The notes under the pieces are model-generated. The model ran no database searches and was not told the origin of the DNA. It worked only from the letters and a program-made list of their open reading frames with translations. Made by a program: the position numbers and the translations under genes. Shown piece after piece: positions 50,738 through 59,007 of a DNA stretch of 64,000 nucleotides (position 1 is its first letter; every line of letters starts with the position of its first letter). This stretch comes from 3-1-20CM-4-69-9 sp963833655. GTDB taxonomy: Bacteria; Actinomycetota; Thermoleophilia; Gaiellales; Gaiellaceae. The stretch spans positions 186,001-250,000 of the forward strand of contig CAWHYL010000006.1 in assembly GCA_963833655.1 (NCBI GenBank), read 5' to 3'.

Positions 50738-51775
50738 CTACTTCCGCTCCTCGAGGTACGCGGTGAGCTCCCGGATCCGTGTCGGCCCCAACGGGAACGC
50801 CGGCATCTGGTTCCCGGGCTTGAAGTGCTGCGAGTCGCGGATCCACGCGGCGAGCGTGACCGGGGTGTTCAAGACCGTCAGCGCTCCGAGCGTGTTGCGG
50901 CTCGCGACATGCGTGAGGTCCGGCCCGACGTAGCCGTGCGCATCGGTGCCGCGGATCGCGTGACAGCTCGAGCACTCTCCGTCCATGAAGAGCCGTTCCC
51001 CGCGGCGCGCGTCCGCGGACGCCGGCGCAGCCGCGGGGCGCGCTTGCCGAGCAAGCCAGCGACGGAAGGCGGCCTCGGGCTGGGCAACGACGACGAGCCC
51101 CATGTGCGCGTGCTGTACCCCGCAGAACTCCGCGCAGTCGCCTCGGTAGTGGCCCGGGATGTCGGCCGTGAGCTCCATCACGTTCGTCCGTCCCGGAATC
51201 GCGTCCATCTTCCGGTTGAGCTGCGGAGCCCAGAAGCTGTGAATGACGTCGGCGCTCTGCACCTCGACCCGCACGCGCCTGTGCACGGGAATATGGATCT
51301 CGTTCGCGGTGACGGCGCTCGTGCCGGGATAGCGCGCCTCCCACCACCACTGGTGGCCGACCACGCGGATCGTCAGGCTCGTCGAGGTGCTCGCGGGGGC
51401 TTGCGTCGTGCGGATCACGAACAGATCGCCGACGACGAAGATCGTCGAGACGACGATGATCGGCAGGACGATCCCAGCTCCGACGACCACGAACCAGCCG
51501 AGCCGCTCGCCGGGCTTGTCGCCTTCCGTGTCAGCGCCCCAGCCGCTGCGCTTCCGCCGGACCCAGGAGAGGAGGAGCAAGGCGACGACGACGCCCAGCC
51601 CGATCCAGGCGCCGCCCATCATCCACCAGAACAAGCTGGCGATGTCGCGGGCCTGGTGGCTCTTCGGCGCCAGCGCGTTCTGCTGCGTATGCCCGCAGCC
51701 GGCGAGCAGCAGCACGCCCGCGACCACAGGCGTCGCCCTCAGTCGCGCGACTCGGTTCTTCCAAGGTCTCGCCAC
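50738..51775 (-). CDS. ctaC: cytochrome c oxidase subunit II with C-terminal cytochrome c (caa3 type)
   Basis: A 345-residue subunit. The signal ends in a lipobox LLLAGC (about residue 27 from the GTG start; an ATG at 51808 would add 11 residues). Two membrane helices follow. The CuA centre is visible in CAEFCGVQHAHM (CxxxCxxxHxxM). After it comes a cytochrome c domain with CSSCHAIRG and the axial Met near NQMPAFPLG. This fusion defines a caa3-type oxidase. First gene of the respiratory operon, divergent from a zinc-ribbon micro-protein. Confidence 0.95.
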   Translation of the reverse strand: MARPWKNRVARLRATPVVAGVLLLAGCGHTQQNALAPKSHQARDIASLFWWMMGGAWIGLGVVVALLLLSWVRRKRSGWGADTEGDKPGERLGWFVVVGAGIVLPIIVVSTIFVVGDLFVIRTTQAPASTSTSLTIRVVGHQWWWEARYPGTSAVTANEIHIPVHRRVRVEVQSADVIHSFWAPQLNRKMDAIPGRTNVMELTADIPGHYRGDCAEFCGVQHAHMGLVVVAQPEAAFRRWLARQARPAAAPASADARRGERLFMDGECSSCHAIRGTDAHGYVGPDLTHVASRNTLGALTVLNTPVTLAAWIRDSQHFKPGNQMPAFPLGPTRIRELTAYLEERK

Positions 51776-51878
51776 GCCGCTCGTCTCCCACGGGCCGCTC
51801 AAAAACATCGTATTCCGGCGTTGTCTCGCTGCTAAACGGCGTTTATCTCCACAAACGTCGTGGAAGTAACGGAATGCG

Positions 51879-52043
51879 ATGCATGGTCCGCTGCATGAAG
51901 CAGTCGTGTTCCTGGTGCCGCTCGGCGTCGCCTATCTGATGATCCTCGGAGGCCTCGGCAAGAACGCCCTCGAGTGGAAACGCCGCCCGCGCAGCTGCCC
52001 GTCGTGCGGTCGCGATACCGTCCGGTGCAGCTGCCGGCGTTGA
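51879..52043 (+). CDS. 54-residue membrane protein with zinc-ribbon tail
   Basis: ATG to TGA, encoding one hydrophobic helix (AVVFLVPLGVAYLMILGGLG), a basic linker (EWKRRPR) and a CPSCGRDTVRCSCRR tail with two closely spaced Cys pairs. The combination of helix, positive-inside linker and cysteine ribbon looks designed rather than random. It is divergent from the oxidase operon, so it may be co-regulated, for example in copper or haem insertion, but this is only inference. Confidence 0.55.
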   Translation: MHGPLHEAVVFLVPLGVAYLMILGGLGKNALEWKRRPRSCPSCGRDTVRCSCRR

Positions 52044-52097
52044 TGCGCCGCCCGGCGCACGAGAGAGAATGACCCCCTGCGTTCGCTCGAGGAAGAA

Positions 52098-52508
52098 TTG
52101 CCCGTGAGAAAAGCGCGTCCGGATACGCAGGACGTCGTGCATGCCGCTGCGTTCCGGGCCGCGCTCAGAACCTTCCTTCACGACAGCGAGCGCATCGCCA
52201 GGGCGAACGGTCTCACACCGCAGCGATACCTCCTCCTCCTGATGATCAAGGGCGCCGCCGACGGGAGCGAGCAGTCGACGATCACGGAGCTCACCGAGCG
52301 AATGAAGCTCGCGCAGAGCACCGTCACCGAGCTGGTGAGCCGCGCGGAAGAGACCGGCTTGATCGAGCGCGAGCAGTCGGACGTCGACGCGCGGATCGCG
52401 CACCTCCGGCTGACGAGCGAGGGCGAGCGCCGTCTGGCCAAGGTCTTCACGCATCTCGACGTCGAGCGCGAGCAGCTCCGCGAGGCCTTCGGCGAGCTCG
52501 CTCTCTAG
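52098..52508 (+). CDS. MarR-family transcriptional regulator
   Basis: A 136-residue winged-helix protein. LTPQRYLLLLMIKGA starts the core; ITELTERMKLAQSTVTELVSRAEETGLIER is the recognition helix and wing, with SDVDARIAHLRLTSEGERRL as the MarR signature DxRxxxLxLTxxG. The start is a TTG with GAGG upstream; a GTG at 52104 is equally possible. Target genes are not evident; the neighbouring divergent or downstream small genes are candidates. Confidence 0.92.
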   Translation: MPVRKARPDTQDVVHAAAFRAALRTFLHDSERIARANGLTPQRYLLLLMIKGAADGSEQSTITELTERMKLAQSTVTELVSRAEETGLIEREQSDVDARIAHLRLTSEGERRLAKVFTHLDVEREQLREAFGELAL

Positions 52509-52584
52509 CAGTCGGGGCGCTGCTAGCGTTTCACGGGCCGTGGCCGGGACCCTGCCGCGAACGAAGAGCAGACAGGGAGGATGC

Positions 52585-52761
52585 GTGCGCGGACCAGCGA
52601 TCGAGCGGCTTGCGGCGAGCCTGACGGCGGACGAGCTCAGCGACGTCGTCGAGGACATCGAGGCGCTGCTCGACGCTCAGGCGGGCGGGGCGATCGACCT
52701 CTCGCCCGCGTTCGAGCGCCTGCTGCTGGACCTGCTCGAGCAGACCGCGCGAGAACGCTAG
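52585..52761 (+). CDS. small hypothetical protein
   Basis: A 58-residue acidic helical protein (IERLAASLTADELSDVVEDIEALLDAQ and AFERLLLDLLEQTARER). The GTG at 52585 is preferred because GGGAGG lies 6 nt upstream; an in-frame GTG at 52540 would add 15 residues that look non-coding. It is convergent with the following lipoprotein, whose stop it touches. No family recognised. Confidence 0.55.
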   Translation: MRGPAIERLAASLTADELSDVVEDIEALLDAQAGGAIDLSPAFERLLLDLLEQTARER

Positions 52762-53216
52762 AGCGATGACATCTGGCCGACGTCGTAGCCGCGGCGCCGC
52801 AGCTGCCTGACGGCTGCGCGGCCCTGGCGAGCGGCAGGCCCAAGGCGCGCGGCGTTGAATGCCTTCAGCGCCTGGGGAAAGCTCTTTCGGCGCGCGTCCT
52901 TCACCGGCTCGAGCGCGTCCGCGAGATCGTGGAACGCGTCGGCCAGCTGCTGGTTCGGGGCCTGCGCGTCGGCCGGCGGCTTCACGCCCTTGAGCTCCTT
53001 CGAGGCGGTCTTCAAGTGGTCTTGAAACGTCTGGACGTCCTCGTTGAAGGACGCGATGTCGATGCGCTGGCCGATCTGCGACCCCGTCCTGACGAGCTCG
53101 TCGCCGAGGCGTTGCAACTGCTGCTCGTATTGCGCTTTCGTGACCGGCTTCGGTTTGCTCCCGCAGCCGACGAGCAACATCGCACACACGACGACGAGGA
53201 GAGACGCGCGCAGCAC
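52758..53216 (-). CDS. small lipoprotein of unknown function
   Basis: A 152-residue exported protein. The signal peptide LRASLLVVVCAMLLVGC ends in a lipobox Cys at about residue 18. The rest is helical and charged (VTKAQYEQQLQRLGDELVRTG, EDVQTFQDHLKTASKELKGV, PNQQLADAFHDLADALEPV) and looks like a coiled-coil or bundle. The GTG start at 53216 lies 1 nt from the nearest possible start of the divergent permease, so the promoter must lie within the other gene. No family recognised. Confidence 0.75.
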   Translation of the reverse strand: MLRASLLVVVCAMLLVGCGSKPKPVTKAQYEQQLQRLGDELVRTGSQIGQRIDIASFNEDVQTFQDHLKTASKELKGVKPPADAQAPNQQLADAFHDLADALEPVKDARRKSFPQALKAFNAARLGPAARQGRAAVRQLRRRGYDVGQMSSL

Positions 53217-53241
53217 AGTGGCCGGTACGCTACCCGCGCCT

Positions 53242-54600
53242 TTGCAGGACACGCCCAGTTGGGGAATTGAGCCGGTACCCGAGCGCCTCCGCGTTCTGGG
53301 GACGCTCGATACGACGCTGCTCTGGACGAACCTCGGCATCTCGCTGCTCGTGCTCGTCCTGCCGGCGTACTTCGACCTGCCGCTGAGCAAGGCGCTCGCG
53401 GCGACTCTCGTCGGCGCTGTGATCGGGAACGGCATGCTCGCGGTCGCGGGCCTCATCGGCGCCGACGCGCGCGTGCCGACGATGGTGCTGCAACGCGCGC
53501 CGCTCGGGCGCCGCGGCTCGTACGTCGCGACCGCGCTGAACATTCTCCAGTGCCTCGGGTGGGCCGTCTTCGAGCTGATCGTGATCGCCACCGCAGCCGG
53601 GCTGCTCTGCAACAAGCTGTTCGGGTTCGAGGCGGTCTGGCTCTGGAAGCTCCTGTTCGGCGGCGTCGCGGCGGTGCTCGCCCTGCTCGGGCCGATCGGA
53701 TTCGTGCGCAGGTTCGTCCGCAAGTTCGCGATCTGGGCCGTCCTGGCGTCGGTGGTCTATCTCGCCTGGTGGATCGTCGACGGCGCCGACCTGCACGCCA
53801 TCTGGTCGCAGCCCGGGCACCACGGCTCGTTCTGGCTCGCCGTCGACACGGTCGTCGCAGTGACCGTGTCGTGGGCGCCGCTGGTGGCCGACTACACGCG
53901 CTTCTCGCGCAACCGGCGGAGCGCGTTCTTCGGCGTCGGCATCGGCTACCTGCTCCCCACGCTGTTCCAGTTCGGCTTCGGCTCGATCCTCGTGCTGTCA
54001 CGCGGAGTCGATCCGAATCATCCGGAGCTGATCCTGACGGCCATCGCCGGCGGCGGCGCGGCTGCCGCGCTGGCGCTGCTCGCCCTCACGGTCGACGAGA
54101 CGGACGAAGCGTTCGCGAACGTCTACTCGACGGCGGTGTCGGTGCAGAACCTCGTACCGCAGATCCGGCAGCGCGGCTTGATCGTCGCCGTCGCGGTGCT
54201 CGCCACGGCCGGCGCACTCGCGATCGACATGCGCAGCTACCAGCGCTTCCTGCTCCTGCTCGGCGCCGTCTTCGTCCCGCTACTGGGGGTCCTCGTCGCC
54301 GACTGGCTGCTCCGAGGCATGCACTACACGCGCGACGACGTGTTCGCGGCGCCTGCGCTGCGGCCGGCTTCTGTCTTCGCCTGGGTTGCGGGCTTCTTCG
54401 TCTACGAGTGGCTGTACCAGCCGACGGATCTCGGGTTCTGGTCACGCTGGCTGGGCGACCTCTGGACGCCGCACTACGAGATCGGCGCCTCGCTGCCATC
54501 GTTCGTCGTCGCGTTCCTGCTGACGGCAGCGGCCCGCTGGTTAGGCTCGGCGCGTGCCGCGGCTCGCGCTGGTCGGGAACCTCTCCCAGGACGTCGTTGA
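53242..54600 (+). CDS. NCS1-type cytosine/purine permease
   Basis: A membrane transporter of about 452 residues with twelve predicted helices. WGIEPVPERLRVLGTLDTTLLWTNLGIS is the NCS1 N-terminal signature, with PTMVLQRAPLGRRGSYVATALN, SWAPLVADYTRFSRN and DWLLRGMHYTRDDVF further on, all characteristic of cytosine permease-like proteins. The TTG at 53242 fits the family start; a GTG at 53218 would add eight residues. It overlaps the PfkB-type kinase by 47 nt, so nucleoside or base uptake may be coupled to a nucleoside kinase. Confidence 0.92.
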   Translation: MQDTPSWGIEPVPERLRVLGTLDTTLLWTNLGISLLVLVLPAYFDLPLSKALAATLVGAVIGNGMLAVAGLIGADARVPTMVLQRAPLGRRGSYVATALNILQCLGWAVFELIVIATAAGLLCNKLFGFEAVWLWKLLFGGVAAVLALLGPIGFVRRFVRKFAIWAVLASVVYLAWWIVDGADLHAIWSQPGHHGSFWLAVDTVVAVTVSWAPLVADYTRFSRNRRSAFFGVGIGYLLPTLFQFGFGSILVLSRGVDPNHPELILTAIAGGGAAAALALLALTVDETDEAFANVYSTAVSVQNLVPQIRQRGLIVAVAVLATAGALAIDMRSYQRFLLLLGAVFVPLLGVLVADWLLRGMHYTRDDVFAAPALRPASVFAWVAGFFVYEWLYQPTDLGFWSRWLGDLWTPHYEIGASLPSFVVAFLLTAAARWLGSARAAARAGREPLPGRR

Positions 54601-55330
54601 CGGTGGCCCCTCACGGGTCGGCGGCGGCGCCTACTACGCGGCGCGCGCCTGGCGCGCGCTCGGTGCGCGCGCGACGATCTACACGCGCTGCGGGCCGGAC
54701 GAACAGGCCGCGTACTCCCGCCGCCTGATCTCGGTCGGGCTCCCCGTCGTGATGCTTCCCGGGACGGCGACGACGGCGTTCTCCTTCTACTACGTCGACA
54801 GCGTGCGCGTGATGACCGTGGAGCACACGGGCGACTCGTGGACACCGGCCGACGCCCGGCGCGTCGCGCCGGGTGCATGGGTGCACGTGGCGCCGCTGCT
54901 GCGATCGGAGTTCCCGACGGAGACGGTCGCGGCGCTTGCGCGCGGGCGCCGACTGTCATTCGACGGGCAAGGGCTCGTGCGTGCCGCCGAGCTGGGGCCG
55001 CTGCGCCTCGACGCGGAGTTCGACCGCGCGCTGCTGCGGCACGTCCAGATTCTCAAGCTGGCGGAGGAGGAGGCGGAGGTGATCGGCGCCGTCGACCGCC
55101 TCGGCGTTGCCGAGGTGATCGTGACGTATGGGCCGAAGGGCTCGCGCGTCCTCTACGGGGGGCGGTGGGAGCGCGTCGGCGCCTGGCCGGTCGCCTCCGA
55201 TCCGACCGGCTCGGGCGACGCCTTTTCCGCCGCGTACCTCGCAGGCAGGTCCGTGGGTCTGGCCCCGATCTCCGCGGCGCGGCGCGCGACGGCCGTCGTC
55301 AGCGCGATGCTGCTGCGGCGGGTGTCGTGA
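54554..55330 (+). CDS. PfkB-family carbohydrate/nucleoside kinase
   Basis: A 258-residue ribokinase-like enzyme. It has VGGGAYYAARAWRALG near the N-terminus (sugar pocket), EAEVIGAVDRL, VIVTYGPKGSRVLYGG and the anion-hole motif DPTGSGDAFSAAYLAG, whose Asp is the catalytic base. The length is a little short for the family. It starts at GTG inside the permease gene and overlaps the next gene by 4 nt. A substrate imported by the NCS1 permease (for example a nucleoside) is plausible. Confidence 0.9.
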   Translation: MPRLALVGNLSQDVVDGGPSRVGGGAYYAARAWRALGARATIYTRCGPDEQAAYSRRLISVGLPVVMLPGTATTAFSFYYVDSVRVMTVEHTGDSWTPADARRVAPGAWVHVAPLLRSEFPTETVAALARGRRLSFDGQGLVRAAELGPLRLDAEFDRALLRHVQILKLAEEEAEVIGAVDRLGVAEVIVTYGPKGSRVLYGGRWERVGAWPVASDPTGSGDAFSAAYLAGRSVGLAPISAARRATAVVSAMLLRRVS

Positions 55331-55710
55331 CCGCGTCGGTGCAGACAACGGAGGGAACGTTCGCCGTCGATCTCGAGGAAGAGGAGGTCATCGGCGAGAC
55401 GGAGCCGTTCGAACCGGTGCAGGCGAGCGTCGCGCTGCCCCGCGTCGTCGCCGCTGCGGCAGTCGGCGCAACGGTCGTCGCCGTCGTCGACCGCCGTCCC
55501 CCGCTCGCGATCTCGAATGACGCCGGCAGCACGTGGCGCGAGGCAGGCGGCGGCCTCCCCGCCGGCTTCGCGATCGCGATCGACGACGAAAACCCCGACC
55601 GCATGCTGTTCGCCGCGCGCAACCGCCTCTACCTGTCGGAGAACGGCGGCGTCTTCTGGCGCGCGCTCGTTCCGGAGCTATCAGACATCCTCGCGGTGCG
55701 GTTCAACTGA
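55327..55710 (+). CDS. BNR/sortilin-like repeat protein of unknown function
   Basis: A 127-residue protein starting at GTG overlapping the kinase stop (GTGA). It contains AISNDAGSTWREAGGGLP and LYLSENGGVFWRALVPEL, two Asp-box-like repeats (S-x-D/N-x-G-x-T/F-W) as found in beta-propeller blades. It is too short for a whole propeller, so it may assemble as an oligomer or be a fragment. The function is unknown; its operon partners are the NCS1 permease and the PfkB kinase. Confidence 0.75.
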   Translation: MTASVQTTEGTFAVDLEEEEVIGETEPFEPVQASVALPRVVAAAAVGATVVAVVDRRPPLAISNDAGSTWREAGGGLPAGFAIAIDDENPDRMLFAARNRLYLSENGGVFWRALVPELSDILAVRFN

Positions 55711-55733
55711 CGGCTCGGCTCGCCCGCGTCGAC

Positions 55734-56606
55734 TTAAACGTGTGCCCGCCGCATGACGGCGTCGAGTGTCGGCCATGGCGGGCCCCCGCGTAGGGCGCCG
55801 AGAAGCTCTTGCCTTGCTCGTTTCCCATTCGGGAGTTGGTCGTCTGGATCGCAGCGCCACGCGGCGACCATTGCGAGAACGAGGAGGCGGCACGCGCGAA
55901 TCAGTTCTCGATCAGCGCCGGAATAGCACTCGCTGACCGTTTCCGGCACATGGGCGAGGTCGAACTCGACAGGCCCACGGCAACACGTCTCGAGGTCTAT
56001 GAACAACGGCCCCCGCCTCGTGTTGAGCAGGTTGCCCGCGTGTGGCTCGCCATGCAGCAGTTGCTCGTCGGGAGAGCGCTTACTGATCTCACGTCTCTGG
56101 CTTCGCAACGTGCTGCTGAGAATGGCCCGCTCCGAGTCCTCGAGCCCTGGAGTTCGGTCCGGGCTCGCTACGAGTTGTTCGGCTTCCGCGACTCGCTCCG
56201 AGAAGTGCGGCACCGTGACATCGACGTTCGCCATACCGGCATGCAACCGCTCGAGCGCCTTCGCGTAGTCGGTTCGTGAGAGTTCCTGCCGTGCCCGCTC
56301 GTAGTACGTCCAGAGCGTGACCACGAATCCGTGCCGCTCATGGACACGCGGTTCCACTCGCGACTCGAGACTCGCCACGGGCGCCTCGATCTCAGCGAGC
56401 CGTCGCGCAATCTCAAGTTCGACCTGGAACGCCTCAAGTTCGGCAAATGCCACGCGGGCAACAATGTCGCAAGGCAGCAAGCGCAACGTGAGCTTGTTCG
56501 AATTGTGAAGAACCCTTGCGTCGGCGGCTGGCAAATCCAGCCCTGAGACGAGCTCCCTGGCTGCAGCTGCCGCACGTAGAACGTCTGGCTCCTGCATCCG
56601 ACCCAT
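55734..56606 (-). CDS. APH-type phosphotransferase
   Basis: A 290-residue protein of the aminoglycoside phosphotransferase/choline kinase fold. The catalytic loop is QLLHGEPHAGNLLNT (HGxxHxxN) and the metal Asp is in PLFIDLETC. The N-lobe begins near VLHNSNKLTLRLLP. The catalytic Asp that normally follows HG is Glu here (HGEPH), which occurs in part of the family. GC content and codon use look slightly lower than neighbouring genes. Substrate unknown; it is divergent from another APH-fold gene. Confidence 0.88.
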   Translation of the reverse strand: MGRMQEPDVLRAAAAARELVSGLDLPAADARVLHNSNKLTLRLLPCDIVARVAFAELEAFQVELEIARRLAEIEAPVASLESRVEPRVHERHGFVVTLWTYYERARQELSRTDYAKALERLHAGMANVDVTVPHFSERVAEAEQLVASPDRTPGLEDSERAILSSTLRSQRREISKRSPDEQLLHGEPHAGNLLNTRRGPLFIDLETCCRGPVEFDLAHVPETVSECYSGADRELIRACRLLVLAMVAAWRCDPDDQLPNGKRARQELLGALRGGPPWPTLDAVMRRAHV

Positions 56607-56652
56607 TTTCGCCCGCCGGCGCTGTCATTCGCTGAGCAGCCGTCGACATTTC

Positions 56653-57444
56653 ATGACCGTCCGAAAGGATGCAGCCGTGGGATGGAAGGCACTCGATCAG
56701 TGGGGTGACGACGTCGCTCGCATCGAACGGTTCCAGACCGGTGTCGGGAACGAGGTGTGGAGCGTGCGCGTCAACGGGGACCTCGCCGTCGGTCGGCTCG
56801 GCAAGCGCAGCGACGCCGACCTCTCGTGGGAGTCCGAGCTGTTGCGACACCTCGACCGTGAAGGGATGACGGTGCCGGTGCCGATCCCGACCACGGACGG
56901 CCGGAACTTCGCCGACGGCCTGATCCTGACGACCTACGTGGAGGGCGAACCGCCCGAGACGGAGGCCGACTGGCGTCGCGTCGCCGACACACTCCGCCGG
57001 CTGCACCGACTCACGCACGGCTGGCCCCAACGCCCGGGCTGGCGATCGTCGACCGACCTCCTGCACACGGAAACCGGGACGAGGATCGACCTCGGCGCGA
57101 TGCCGCCCGAGGGTGTCGTTCGATGCCGTGCAGCGTGGGCGCGGCTCACTGGAAAAGAGCGGTGCGTCGTCCACGGCGACCCCAACCCGGGCAACATCCG
57201 CATCACCGCGGGTCGCGTAGCGCTGATCGATTGGGACGAGTCGCACGTCGACGTCCCCGACCTCGACCTGGTTTTGCCACACAATGCCGCCGGCCTCGAC
57301 GACGACACGTACGACGTTGCCGCGCAAGCACGAGCCGCGTGGGAAGCCGCCGTCTGCTGGGACCCCAGCGGGACAGACGAGTTCGCGGCCAGGAGGCTCG
57401 CCGAAGTCGAGCGGTTTGAGCAGCGGCAGCGACCCATTCACTGA
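56653..57444 (+). CDS. APH-type phosphotransferase
   Basis: A 263-residue kinase-fold protein. The catalytic loop CVVHGDPNPGNIRI and the metal motif VALIDWDESHVDVPDLDL are both intact (HGDxxxxN and DxD). An N-lobe with GVGNEVWSVRVNGDLAVGRL precedes it. It is divergent from the other APH gene across 46 nt. Antibiotic, homoserine or choline phosphorylation are all possible; nothing in the context decides. Confidence 0.9.
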   Translation: MTVRKDAAVGWKALDQWGDDVARIERFQTGVGNEVWSVRVNGDLAVGRLGKRSDADLSWESELLRHLDREGMTVPVPIPTTDGRNFADGLILTTYVEGEPPETEADWRRVADTLRRLHRLTHGWPQRPGWRSSTDLLHTETGTRIDLGAMPPEGVVRCRAAWARLTGKERCVVHGDPNPGNIRITAGRVALIDWDESHVDVPDLDLVLPHNAAGLDDDTYDVAAQARAAWEAAVCWDPSGTDEFAARRLAEVERFEQRQRPIH

Positions 57445-57872
57445 GTACGTTCGCGTCAATGCCGGCGGATACGCATTGGAGCGCGGCGGTGCCTCCTCGG
57501 CGCAGACGCCTGAGGCGCTCGAACGATTCGTGGCAGCAGCGCGGCAACAACTCGAGTGCGAGATCGACGGCGTCCCGGGTGCCGTCGTAATTCCCACGGT
57601 GGTGTCGCCGTGGTCGAGATAGCACGCCAGCTCTTGCTTGCCACCCGTTGGCCCGGCTCGGTGAGCCAAGCCTGACCCGCTAGCGGGTTTCGGCTGGCAG
57701 CCCACGCCGAGGAGCGAACCTGCGGCGAACTGACGTTCTGTCCGACGGTGATCGTCGACGTCGAGGTCTGGGCCGTCGAGCCGGCACCGGGCGGGACGTG
57801 GAGCCTGCCGAGCCGTCTCCCTGATCAGGCGTCGTTCCAGAGGACTGGCGCACGCTCGCGCGTTACGACCGG
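57445..57872. other. 428-nt region without a supported gene
   Basis: The plus strand holds an open stretch to 57622 whose end (ALERGGASSAQTPEALERFV, then EIDGVPGAVVIP) looks protein-like but has no start of its own outside the upstream gene. A second short protein-like stretch (GELTFCPTVIVDVEVWAVEP) follows after 57700. A perfect 14-nt palindrome ACCCGCTAGCGGGT lies at 57675-57688. The region may hold decayed gene fragments. Confidence 0.5.
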
Positions 57873-58355
57873 TTAGGGGTAGCGGCGGCTTGTCTCGGTA
57901 AGACCGCCGCGTTCCGACCAGCGTCGCACGACCATGCGGCTCTGTTCGAGCTCCCACTCGACGAGCGTGGCCTGGTCGATACTCAACTCGAAGACGACTG
58001 CGGCCGCGGACGGTTGTGCTTGCCACCAGCCATGTGCGCAACCTTGCCGGAGCTCGGTCGCCGCCTCAATCGCGCGGCCGTAGAGTTTGAGCTCCGCTTC
58101 ACCCGCGTCGGGACTCGTGACGGCGCTGTGCAGGACACAGCGCGGGTCGCGCAGCAGGTCGCGTGTCTTGAGTGACCAGGCCATCGCCCCAAAAAGCAGA
58201 TGCCCCTGGCTCAGGTAGGGCTCAACGGGGCTGATACGAGGTGAGCCGTCCTTGCGGAGCGTTCCGAGCAAGGCGACGCGTAACAGTTCGAGCCGCTGCC
58301 GGCCCAGCTCTGCGATCGGCGGTGCCGCCGTCTCGAGCTCGTGCCAGCTGATCAT
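57873..58355 (-). CDS. pyridoxamine 5'-phosphate oxidase-fold protein
   Basis: A 160-residue split-barrel flavin-binding protein. VALLGTLRKDGSPRISPVEPYLSQGHLLFGA is the N-terminal strand-loop motif of PNPOx-like proteins, followed by LKTRDLLRDPRCVLHSAV and ELKLYGRAIEAATE. The ATG at 58355 (MISWHELE) is preferred over an in-frame start 72 nt upstream because the extra residues look non-coding. It may bind FMN or F420 as a small reductase. Confidence 0.88.
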   Translation of the reverse strand: MISWHELETAAPPIAELGRQRLELLRVALLGTLRKDGSPRISPVEPYLSQGHLLFGAMAWSLKTRDLLRDPRCVLHSAVTSPDAGEAELKLYGRAIEAATELRQGCAHGWWQAQPSAAAVVFELSIDQATLVEWELEQSRMVVRRWSERGGLTETSRRYP

Positions 58356-58445
58356 CGACACCTCGACGGCCGCGGTCGCCGTAGCGGTCTCGCCGCGATT
58401 ATCGGTCGCCAAGCGACATGCGCGCACACCGGCTGCCGCCGCGAG

Positions 58446-58637
58446 TCAGTCGCGGCGGCGCAGGAGCTCGCGCGCTGCGGCGACGCTGACGGCCCAAACA
58501 GGAGCCATGGTGATGACGAACGGCCGAAGCGTGTCACTAGCCGACTGCGAATGGAGGTCGAAGGCCCGGAAGACGAGGGCGCTTCCGAGAAGAAGGAGCA
58601 GCGCCCCGGCAACGAGCGGAAGCTCGACACGTTTCAT
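58446..58637 (-). CDS. 63-residue membrane protein
   Basis: Two predicted helices (LPLVAGALLLLLGSALVFRAF and FVITMAPVWAVSVAAARELL) with a short polar loop and a basic end (RRRD), starting at ATG. No family recognised and no clear ribosome site. Confidence 0.55.
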   Translation of the reverse strand: MKRVELPLVAGALLLLLGSALVFRAFDLHSQSASDTLRPFVITMAPVWAVSVAAARELLRRRD

Positions 58638-58786
58638 CGAGCAAAATGGTACTTGCGCGCCGCCCGGGCGTCGTTGCGGACCGCGTTGCGATGTGCTCAA
58701 CGTGTCGCGCTCGAGCATGGAGACCTTTCGGGCTCCGCGGCTCGATGAGCTACGCCGGAGGACGCGTGGGTAGCCCCTCGCCGACG

Positions 58787-58966
58787 CTACCGGCGCCAGG
58801 CGCGGGTTGCGTTCCTGCGCGCCGCGAGCGCGACCGCCTCGAACAGCGCAAGGAATCCCGCAGGCTTTCGGTGCAGTGGCATGCGCCGGATCACGCGGAG
58901 CCACGTTGTGGCAGCGTCAGCGGGGCCGGTGAAGTCGCGTCGCCGCTCCGGAAGGTGATTCGGCAC
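58787..58966 (-). CDS. 59-residue basic small protein
   Basis: GTG to TAG. The sequence VPNHLPERRRDFTGPADAAT, then TWLRVIRRMPLHRKPAGFLA, then LFEAVALAARRNATRAWRR has an ordered polar N-terminus and an amphipathic, Arg-rich helical C-terminus. It is just below the usual size cut-off and would be missed by most gene finders. It is divergent from the VOC gene. No family recognised. Confidence 0.5.
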   Translation of the reverse strand: MPNHLPERRRDFTGPADAATTWLRVIRRMPLHRKPAGFLALFEAVALAARRNATRAWRR

Positions 58967-59007
58967 GGTTCGAATCGTAGGCGCATTGCGAATGTAGTCT
59001 CGGCGGG

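Noticed and set aside
57284..57622. Open frame ending in a protein-like stretch (ERGGASSAQTPEALERFV)
   Set aside because: Its only start lies inside the APH gene in another frame, and there is no separate start or ribosome site for the last part; kept only as a note on the intergenic region.
56434..58041. Minus-strand open frame of about 535 codons
   Set aside because: It runs antisense across the intact APH-type kinase at 56653-57444 and has no family-like sequence.
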